In this document: piece after piece, positions 1 to 5,483 of the stretch
Layout of the letters: each line of letters starts with the position of its first letter
How positions within the stretch are numbered: the first letter of the stretch is position 1
Source: Zetaproteobacteria bacterium
GTDB taxonomy: Bacteria > Pseudomonadota > Zetaproteobacteria > Mariprofundales > Mariprofundaceae
Direction of reading: 5' to 3'
Assembly (NCBI GenBank): GCA_021545595.1
Contig: JAJRVG010000098.1
Span: 1 to 5,913 of the forward strand
DNA: 5,913 nt
Notes under the pieces: model-generated
What the model saw: only the letters and a program-made list of their open reading frames with translations
Told to the model about the DNA's origin: nothing
Databases searched by the model: none
Translations under genes and position numbers: made by a program

Positions 1-1
1 G

Positions 2-124
2 AGTATGCCGCATCTGATTACCGATGCATGGGATGATCTCCCCTGGCGGGAAAAGGCGATGGCCGGCATATCTGAATTCAGCGACAGCGACCTGAAAGAG
101 AGAATGGTTACACTGCTTGCATGA
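2..124 (+). CDS. C-terminal 40 codons of an unrecognised protein (5' end outside window)
   Basis: This frame is open from the left edge to a TGA at 122-124, while the other two forward frames hit stops within the first 36 bases, so a gene end is the best reading. The visible tail is 40 residues, acidic and helix-friendly, with two tryptophans (in WDDLPW) and the final residues TLLA. I do not recognise the family, and no catalytic motif or membrane segment is visible. It points the same way as ubiG but is separated from it by 178 bp that include a possible weak terminator, so it may belong to a separate transcript. Confidence that it is coding is moderate because only a short tail is visible; no function is proposed. 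Confidence 0.6.
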   Translation, partial: SMPHLITDAWDDLPWREKAMAGISEFSDSDLKERMVTLLA

Positions 125-128
125 GTCT

Positions 129-159
129 CCTGATGCAGTAAAAAGGCCTTTTTCTCAGG
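129..159 (+). terminator. Possible weak intrinsic terminator / hairpin after the first gene
   Basis: A perfect 14-bp palindrome AAAAAGGCCTTTTT lies at 140-153, starting 15 nt after the stop codon of the upstream gene, and is flanked by the inverted pair CCTGA (129-133) and TCAGG (155-159). As RNA this can fold into a bulged hairpin with a GGCC loop. The five-T run follows the GGCC core, and the A-tract/T-tract symmetry could act in both directions. It lacks the strong GC stem of a classical terminator, so termination is only a possibility. Confidence 0.35.
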
Positions 160-206
160 GCGCGGTCTCCCGCTAAAATGGATCAGAGTGGGTTTCAGCC
201 CCTCCC

Positions 207-298
207 TTGAAAGCTGATTTAAGATAAAGCCTCCCGCTCTGTCAATACCGCCCTGCACCATCCCCTTGCCTTTCCTTTAACGGCAAAGCAGCTTTCAA
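207..298. repeat. 10-bp perfect inverted repeat bracketing the ubiG leader
   Basis: TTGAAAGCTG at 207-216 is the exact reverse complement of CAGCTTTCAA at 289-298, with 72 bp between the arms. The right arm ends 4 nt before the ubiG ATG at 303, in the region a ribosome would occupy. The left arm could alternatively pair locally with TTTCA (193-197) or TCAGC (195-199). It could be an RNA fold that masks the start region, a pair of protein-binding half-sites, or chance. The repeat itself is read directly; its function is unknown. Confidence 0.5.
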
Positions 299-302
299 AA
301 TT

Positions 303-1007
303 ATGGCAACAGCACACTTTGACCCGGAAGAGATCGCCAAGTTTGAGGCCATTGCCGCCGAATGGTGGGATCCGAAGGGTCGCTTTAAACCACTGCACCA
401 GATTAACCCGCTCCGGCTCGACTACATCGCAGAGCGGATCAATATGAAGACAAGCAATATTCTTGATGTCGGTTGCGGTGGTGGCCTGCTGGCCGAAGGG
501 ATGGCAAGCCGTGGCGCAACCGTAACCGGACTTGATCGCTCGGGGAAGGCGCTGGCCGTAGCCCGCACCCACGCTTCACAGTCCGGTGTCGAGGTGCAGT
601 ACGAATACAACGATGCCGAAACATGGGCCACAACCCATGCCGGAGCCTACGACGTGGTGACATGCCTTGAAGTACTGGAGCATGTCCCCGACGTACCGCG
701 CACCATCGCTGCATGTGCCGCCATGCTGAAGCCCGGCGGAAAATTCTTTTTCGCCACCCTGAACCGCACACCCACCTCATACCTGAAAGCGATTATCGGT
801 GCCGAATACCTGCTCGGCTGGCTACCGAAGGGAACCCATCAGTACAATAAATTCATCCGCCCATCGGAGATGGTGCATGCATTGAGGCTTAGTGAGCTGC
901 AGGTTAAAGAGATTCACGGCATGTCTTACCAGATACTCGGTGACCAGTTCTCACTCTCGGATGACCTCTCGACCAACTATCTAGGCATGGCCGAAAAACC
1001 TGCCTGA
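303..1007 (+). CDS. ubiG: Ubiquinone biosynthesis O-methyltransferase UbiG
   Basis: UbiG is the S-adenosylmethionine-dependent methyltransferase that performs both O-methylation steps of ubiquinone synthesis, acting at the inner face of the cytoplasmic membrane. The 234-residue product is close to the E. coli length (about 240). The N-terminal segment EEIAKFEAIAAEWWD followed by FKPLHQINPLR is characteristic of UbiG. Class I SAM motif ILDVGCGGG spans residues 53-61, with the acidic ribose-binding residue at D78. The ExxEH motif at 123-127 (E123, E126, H127) matches the metal-binding residues known for UbiG/Coq3. The segment after FFATLNR, ending GTHQYNKFI, corresponds to the family's membrane-interacting insertion. 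ATG 303 is the only start giving the conserved N-terminus; no clear Shine-Dalgarno precedes it. lptD begins 4 nt after its stop, so the two are probably translationally coupled. Its place before lptD is unusual compared with enteric genomes. Confidence 0.95.
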   Translation: MATAHFDPEEIAKFEAIAAEWWDPKGRFKPLHQINPLRLDYIAERINMKTSNILDVGCGGGLLAEGMASRGATVTGLDRSGKALAVARTHASQSGVEVQYEYNDAETWATTHAGAYDVVTCLEVLEHVPDVPRTIAACAAMLKPGGKFFFATLNRTPTSYLKAIIGAEYLLGWLPKGTHQYNKFIRPSEMVHALRLSELQVKEIHGMSYQILGDQFSLSDDLSTNYLGMAEKPA

Positions 1008-1011
1008 CACC

Positions 1012-3096
1012 ATGCTGCGAACATGGTTAATGCTGCCCCTCTCTCTGGGGCTTGCCTTGGGTTTGACCCTGCTCCCTGAAACAGCCACTGCCGTAGATGT
1101 TGTGGCCGACACCGTCACCCGCGATGCCGGAGGCGTCCTTATTGCCGAGGGCAGTGTCGTCATTGAACGTGAGGATGAGACACTCGCAGCCGACCGCGTG
1201 ATTTACGACGCTAAAAAGAAGGAGTTCAAGGCCAACGGTAACGTCACCATCACATCAGAGGGCTCCACTATCAGGGCGGAGTCGGGTGAAATGCATACCG
1301 TTAACAAAACCGGTGAACTCCGCGATGCCGAGGCAATAATGAAAGGTGGAGAACGGCTCAATTCGATGCTGCTGAAGCGCGATGAGAACGGTGTTATCAC
1401 GGCAGAGGATGCCACCATCACATCCTGCCCTCCTGATGCGGAGGCATGGCTTCTCAAAGCTGGCCATGTAGAACTTGATCAGGAGAATGGTCTGCTGACT
1501 GCCCGGGATGCCCGTTTTGAGGTGGCAGGCATTCCCCTTCTCTACACCCCCTACTGGAGTCAGACGCTGCGCCGCAAGCCGGGCTTTCTGATGCCTTCCG
1601 TGTCGACCAGCAATATCCGTGGAACCGATGTAGCAATACCCTACTACTTTGCACCTGCACAGGATTGGGATGCAACACTGACACCTCGCTGGATGACCGC
1701 GCGTGGATTCATGGGGGCGGTTGAACTGCGACACGTCTCTTCCAGCGGACATGAAGAGATTCAGGTCGAGGGACTCAATGACAAGGTAGTATCGCTCCAG
1801 CGCGGCAGGGTACGTGGTGATATCCTCCGCGCCCTGCCTTATGGCATCAGCTTCTCTGCCAGCGGCGACCACATCAGCGATCGCAAATACCTGGCCGACT
1901 TTTCTGCCGACGGCGTTGATGTCTCTAAAAGCTATCTACAGAGCCAGGCATCCCTGTCGCAGAATCGGGAGTGGGACAACTGGACTCTCTTTGTCCGGCA
2001 TCAGCAGGATCTGATTGTGCCATCCAATGCGGCAACACTGCAGATACTTCCCCGTTTTGAAAGTGAGATCCGGGTTCCGGTTGCGAATGATGCCGCAATG
2101 CTGGTGCTGGAGCAGCAGACCACCCAGTTTGCACGCCGGACAGGTGTAGATGGCTGGCGCCTTGACGTGAACCCCTTCATTGAAGTGCCATGGCAACTGC
2201 CGGGGGGCGGTATAAATTCAACGCTGAAAATAGGCGGCAGGCACACCCGTTACTGGCTGAAAGAGAGCATCGGCGAGTCAAACCTGAGCCGTAACACCTT
2301 TGAAGCCAGTCTTGATAACCGAATCAACTTCGAACGGATTAGTGAAGATCGAAAATGGCGCCACACCATCACACCGATCCTGCGCTATGACTTTATTGCC
2401 GCACCGAACCAGAGTGCACTGCCCAATTTTGATTCGGCATTCAGTCAGCTTTCGATGAGCAACCTTCTAACCGGCAACCGTTATACAGGTCGTGACCGTA
2501 TCGAACGGATCAACCGGTTCAGCCTGCTCTTTAAAACGGGGCTGCAGCACAAAGACCAGGCGGGAGCCGTCTCACGGGATATTATGAACGCAAAGCTGGG
2601 AGCCGCCTATGAGCAGCTACAGGAGAGTGTTGACCCATCCATACTGCCAACAGCCACACACCCCGTCTCCAACCTGCTGGGTGAAATTGCTGTCTATCCA
2701 CTTGTCGGCATCTCCATCTCAGCAGGTGGCCAGTACAATCCCGCAGATCGGTACTGGGCCATGGCATATGGCTCACTGCACGTGGCAAGTGAAAGCGGAC
2801 ACAAATTTAATGTAAGTTGGCAGAGAACCGATAGCCGTTACGCCGCCGCATCGGAGCTGATCGCTTCCAATGCCACCCTCAGAGTTGCCCAGCGCTGGAG
2901 TGCATTCGGCAGCTGGCAGTATGACCCCCGCCTGAAACTGACCCAGCAGGCCAGCGCTGGTGTTCACTACCTTCACCCATGCTGGGATCTGCGCATTGAG
3001 GGATACCACAACAATCTGAATGGAAGCAGCACCACCTCAGATTTCGGTGTCCGCTTCTTGCTAGCATTTAAGGGTCTGGGTAGTGTCGGATCATAG
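1012..3096 (+). CDS. lptD: LPS-assembly outer-membrane protein LptD
   Basis: LptD (Imp/OstA) is the outer-membrane barrel that, with the lipoprotein LptE, inserts lipopolysaccharide into the outer leaflet. The 694-residue product has a signal peptide (basic R3, hydrophobic 5-21, predicted cleavage after ATA at 25-27). An OstA/LptA-like beta-jellyroll follows at about 28-165 (GSVVIER, ADRVIYD, NGNVTITS). The large barrel domain includes the family signature around GFLMPSVSTSN, IPYYFAPAQDWDATLTPRW and the terminal FGVRF...FKGLGS. Only two cysteines exist: C139 in TSCPPDAEAW, aligned with E. coli C173, and C657 in HPCWDLR, aligned with the E. coli C724/C725 pair. The jellyroll is shorter than in E. 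coli: about 111 mature residues precede the first conserved cysteine, against about 148. ATG 1012 is preferred because it keeps the arginine of the signal peptide; there is no visible ribosome binding site, consistent with coupling to ubiG 4 nt upstream. surA follows on the same strand. Confidence 0.95.
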   Translation: MLRTWLMLPLSLGLALGLTLLPETATAVDVVADTVTRDAGGVLIAEGSVVIEREDETLAADRVIYDAKKKEFKANGNVTITSEGSTIRAESGEMHTVNKTGELRDAEAIMKGGERLNSMLLKRDENGVITAEDATITSCPPDAEAWLLKAGHVELDQENGLLTARDARFEVAGIPLLYTPYWSQTLRRKPGFLMPSVSTSNIRGTDVAIPYYFAPAQDWDATLTPRWMTARGFMGAVELRHVSSSGHEEIQVEGLNDKVVSLQRGRVRGDILRALPYGISFSASGDHISDRKYLADFSADGVDVSKSYLQSQASLSQNREWDNWTLFVRHQQDLIVPSNAATLQILPRFESEIRVPVANDAAMLVLEQQTTQFARRTGVDGWRLDVNPFIEVPWQLPGGGINSTLKIGGRHTRYWLKESIGESNLSRNTFEASLDNRINFERISEDRKWRHTITPILRYDFIAAPNQSALPNFDSAFSQLSMSNLLTGNRYTGRDRIERINRFSLLFKTGLQHKDQAGAVSRDIMNAKLGAAYEQLQESVDPSILPTATHPVSNLLGEIAVYPLVGISISAGGQYNPADRYWAMAYGSLHVASESGHKFNVSWQRTDSRYAAASELIASNATLRVAQRWSAFGSWQYDPRLKLTQQASAGVHYLHPCWDLRIEGYHNNLNGSSTTSDFGVRFLLAFKGLGSVGS

Positions 3097-3117
3097 CCTG
3101 CAAAAACCACCCCTGTT

Positions 3118-3122
3118 CGGAG
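3118..3122 (+). promoter_or_regulatory. Ribosome binding site deciding the surA start
   Basis: CGGAG at 3118-3122 lies 5 nt before ATG 3128. It supports that ATG over the upstream in-frame GTG at 3083, which has no comparable purine run at the right distance and lies inside lptD. Confidence 0.65.
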
Positions 3123-3127
3123 TTTAC

Positions 3128-4441
3128 ATGCGTTCTTTTTTTACTATGACAAGCTTGCTGTCGTTGATGTTTTCATCAGTGATTGGTACCGCTCATGCAG
3201 AAAAGATTGATGCCGTCGCCGCCGTCGTCAACGGTGTAGCCATCACCTGCTATCAGGTGAATCAGGAGAAAGAGCTCCTTGTTCAACAGCTCAAAGGGGC
3301 AGGGCAGGGGACACTTCCATCCGATGCACTGCTCTCCGAACGTGCACTTGATACCCGTATCACACTACTGTTACAGAAGCAGGAGGCCGCCAAACTCGGC
3401 ATCACCGTTAAGCAGGAGGAGATCGACAACGCAATGGCCGATGTGGAGTCAAGAAACAAGATTCCAACTGGTCAGTTAGCGGAGGTTCTAAAGGCTCAGG
3501 GCATTAATATTGAAGAGTATCGTGAGACGCTTGGCGAACGCCTTTTAACCGGTAAAGTGATCAATGCCGCAGTTCGTTCCAAACTGAGCATCAGCGAAGA
3601 GGCCATGCGGGAGTACTACCGTAAATTCCTGAAAGACCCGAAACCGGTTCGGGAGATTCAGCTTGCTCAGATCTTCATTGCCCTGCCGTCCACGCCAACC
3701 CCTGCACAGTTCTCCAAAATTAGCCGGAAAGTAGAAAGCATTTATGAGCAACTGATCAATGGGGCCAGCTTCGACAAGTTGTCCGCTCTGAAGTCCGATG
3801 CTCCAGACGCAAAACAGGGTGGTTCGATGGGCTGGTTTTTCCCGGGTGGTATTGCCCAACAGTTTAACGAGGTGTTCACACTCCCTGTTGGCGGCATCGC
3901 AAAACCGGCCCGCTCTGCCGGTGGCTTCCATATCCTGAAAGTAACCGGTGAACGTATGCACGAGCCTGAAACAGGTGAGAGTCATGATGAAATTCATGCC
4001 CGCCACATCCTGCTTTCTCTACCGAAGTCGGCTGATACAGCAACCAGGGAAAAAATCCGCCATCGAGCGGCAGCCATTGCCCGTGAAATGGAGGGGAGTT
4101 CGGACGAGGAGTTTGCCACCCGTGCCAAAGATGTTTCACAGGGTCCCAGTGCCAAAAAAGGTGGTGATCTTGGCTGGTTTTCCAAGGGGCAGATGGTTCC
4201 GGAGTTTGAAAAGGCGGCGTTTGCACTTGCACCGGGAGAGACAAGTGGTGTAGTGGAAAGCACCTTTGGCCTGCACATCATCCATGTGATCGCCAAACGC
4301 CATATCGATCCCAATGCCTTTGAAGCCCACCGTGACAGGATTCACGAGCTATTGATCAACGCCGAGATGCAGAGCCAGACTCCGCGCTGGATCGGGGGCC
4401 TGAAAGCTGCGGCTGTAATCAAACAGAAAGGCTGTAACTAG
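3128..4441 (+). CDS. surA: Periplasmic chaperone / peptidyl-prolyl isomerase SurA
   Basis: SurA escorts unfolded outer-membrane proteins, including LptD, across the periplasm to the BAM complex. From ATG 3128 the product is 437 residues (E. coli 428). The signal peptide is residues 1-24 (R2, hydrophobic core, AHA before E25). The chaperone N-domain covers about 25-170, starting with IDAVAAVVNG. Parvulin domain 1 spans about 175-277 and contains GGSMGWF and GFHILKV, but has Gln at positions 178 and 181 where domain 2 has His. Parvulin domain 2 spans about 288-390 and keeps HARHIL (H290, H293), GGDLGWF (345-351) and GLHII (H383), so it should be the active isomerase. The C-terminal segment, containing the strand AAAVIKQ, returns to the N-domain in known SurA structures. 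The only cysteines are C41 and C436. A longer reading from GTG 3083 (15 extra residues) would overlap lptD by 14 bp and bury the signal peptide, so I reject it. Confidence 0.95.
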   Translation: MRSFFTMTSLLSLMFSSVIGTAHAEKIDAVAAVVNGVAITCYQVNQEKELLVQQLKGAGQGTLPSDALLSERALDTRITLLLQKQEAAKLGITVKQEEIDNAMADVESRNKIPTGQLAEVLKAQGINIEEYRETLGERLLTGKVINAAVRSKLSISEEAMREYYRKFLKDPKPVREIQLAQIFIALPSTPTPAQFSKISRKVESIYEQLINGASFDKLSALKSDAPDAKQGGSMGWFFPGGIAQQFNEVFTLPVGGIAKPARSAGGFHILKVTGERMHEPETGESHDEIHARHILLSLPKSADTATREKIRHRAAAIAREMEGSSDEEFATRAKDVSQGPSAKKGGDLGWFSKGQMVPEFEKAAFALAPGETSGVVESTFGLHIIHVIAKRHIDPNAFEAHRDRIHELLINAEMQSQTPRWIGGLKAAAVIKQKGCN

Positions 4442-4451
4442 GCCCTGATCA

Positions 4452-5483
4452 GTGAGTCCGACCCAGCCAGCACCCCTGCTGCTCACACTCGGTGAGCCGG
4501 CAGGCATAGGCCCCGACTGCGTTCTGCTTGCATTCAATGCCCACCCTGAACTCTTTAATAATATCACCATTGCAGCTCCCCGCCTCTGGCTGAGTGAACG
4601 GGCGAAAGAGCTTGGTATTGATATCGATATGGTTGAGAGCCATTCACTAAAGAGCATCGGTGAGGAAGAAGCTCTTTGCTGCTGGAATCCTCTCCCGGAA
4701 GAGGTTGCGTTCAGCGGTGTGACAACAGGCAATAGCTCTGCTTCCACTGCGGCCGCTGTTATTGGCTGTATTGAGTCAGCAGCCCATGCCTGCCTGCATG
4801 GAGAGGCCTCGGCGCTGATTACAGCCCCGATCGAAAAAGCGATTCTGCGTAATTCCGGCTTTGACTTTCCCGGCCATACCGAGTTTCTGGCCAGGCTGGC
4901 CGGAAGGGAGCGTGTGGTAATGATGCTCGCCTCCAACCAGCTGCGTGTGGCCCTGCTGACCACCCATATACCACTTAAGGATGTCTCCAGTGCACTGAAC
5001 ATTGAAGATGTCGCCACCAGCCTGCGTATCACCCACCATGATCTGAAACAGCGATTTGGACTCTCATCGCCAGGACTTGCCCTCTGCGGACTTAATCCTC
5101 ATGCCGGTGAACAGCAGCACTTCGGCGATGAAGAGGCAACCATCCTCACCCCGGCTATCCAACAGGTGCGGCAGGAAGGTATTGATGTGGCGGGGCCACT
5201 GCCTGCAGACGCGCTCTTCTCACCGCAGCTGCGAAAGGAGTATGACGCCATCATCTGCTGCTATCATGATCAGGGGCTGATCCCGATCAAGACACTTAGC
5301 TTTGGAGATGCCGTCAATATCACCCTTGGACTCCCGTTTATCCGCACCAGTGTTGATCACGGCACCGCACTGGAGCGTGCAGGGACAGGAAAAGTATCCT
5401 ACAGTAGTATCATGGAAGCGATCAGAATAGCCCGGCTAATGTTAAGCAACAGCGCTTCACAGGAGGTGAGTCATGCTGATTAA
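4452..5483 (+). CDS. pdxA: 4-hydroxythreonine-4-phosphate dehydrogenase PdxA
   Basis: PdxA is the NAD(P)-dependent, divalent-metal enzyme of the DXP-dependent pyridoxal phosphate pathway. It oxidises 4-phosphohydroxy-L-threonine, whose decarboxylated product is condensed with deoxyxylulose phosphate by PdxJ in the cytoplasm. The product is 343 residues (E. coli 329). Motifs are GEPAGIGPD near the N-terminus, PGHTEFLA (H142, T143), TTHIPL (H172), GLNPHAGE (H217), YHDQG (H272), and GLPFIRTS with VDHGTAL. The three metal-ligand histidines have spacings of 45 and 55 residues, exactly as E. coli H166, H211 and H266; K280, N289 and R298 match its phosphate-binding residues. An in-frame TGA at 4446-4448 leaves GTG 4452 as the first start able to include GEPAGIGPD. 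The preceding AGG (4440-4442) is a weak ribosome binding site. The gap to surA is 10 nt, and the 3' end overlaps the next gene by 11 bp. Confidence 0.95.
   Translation: MSPTQPAPLLLTLGEPAGIGPDCVLLAFNAHPELFNNITIAAPRLWLSERAKELGIDIDMVESHSLKSIGEEEALCCWNPLPEEVAFSGVTTGNSSASTAAAVIGCIESAAHACLHGEASALITAPIEKAILRNSGFDFPGHTEFLARLAGRERVVMMLASNQLRVALLTTHIPLKDVSSALNIEDVATSLRITHHDLKQRFGLSSPGLALCGLNPHAGEQQHFGDEEATILTPAIQQVRQEGIDVAGPLPADALFSPQLRKEYDAIICCYHDQGLIPIKTLSFGDAVNITLGLPFIRTSVDHGTALERAGTGKVSYSSIMEAIRIARLMLSNSASQEVSHAD
5461..5466 (+). promoter_or_regulatory. Strong Shine-Dalgarno for the yqgE-family gene inside pdxA
   Basis: AGGAGG at 5461-5466 lies 6 nt before ATG 5473, within the last codons of pdxA. 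It is the best ribosome binding site in the window and fixes the start of the overlapping downstream gene. Confidence 0.85.

Larger units (their letters stand above)
125..302. other. Intergenic region / likely ubiG leader
   Basis: This 178-bp stretch is the only sizeable non-coding gap in the window and the natural place for the promoter of the downstream operon. It contains an AAAAAGGCCTTTTT palindrome (140-153), a 10-bp inverted repeat (207-216 and 289-298), and a smaller stem TTGCC/GGCAA (266-270 and 282-286). An AT-rich patch at 218-228 could supply a -10 element (TAAGAT at 220-225), but no good -35 hexamer lies 16-18 bp upstream, so I do not call a promoter. No Shine-Dalgarno-like purine run precedes the ubiG ATG. 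No convincing gene is seen on either strand. Confidence 0.7.

Noticed and set aside
193..228. Candidate sigma-70 promoter for ubiG (TTGAAA at 207-212, TAAGAT at 220-225)
   Set aside because: The hexamers are only 7 bp apart and no other -35-like hexamer has suitable spacing.
219..572. 117-codon minus-strand open frame crossing the leader and the start of ubiG
   Set aside because: It is antisense to the conserved UbiG N-terminus, shows no recognisable motif, and half of it mirrors a strongly supported gene.
1255..1872. 205-codon minus-strand open frame within lptD
   Set aside because: It lies entirely antisense to well-conserved LptD sequence; its composition is what a GC-rich coding strand produces on the opposite strand.
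3083..3127. GTG start for surA overlapping the end of lptD
   Set aside because: It would bury the signal peptide behind 15 polar residues, and ATG 3128 has a better placed ribosome binding site.
4445..4452. CTGATCAG palindrome at the surA/pdxA junction
   Set aside because: An 8-bp palindrome is expected by chance in a window of this length, and no second copy or associated feature was seen.
4349..5032. 227-codon minus-strand open frame opposite the surA/pdxA junction
   Set aside because: It has low-complexity Ser/Ala/Arg-rich composition and no family features, and covers PdxA motifs on the other strand.
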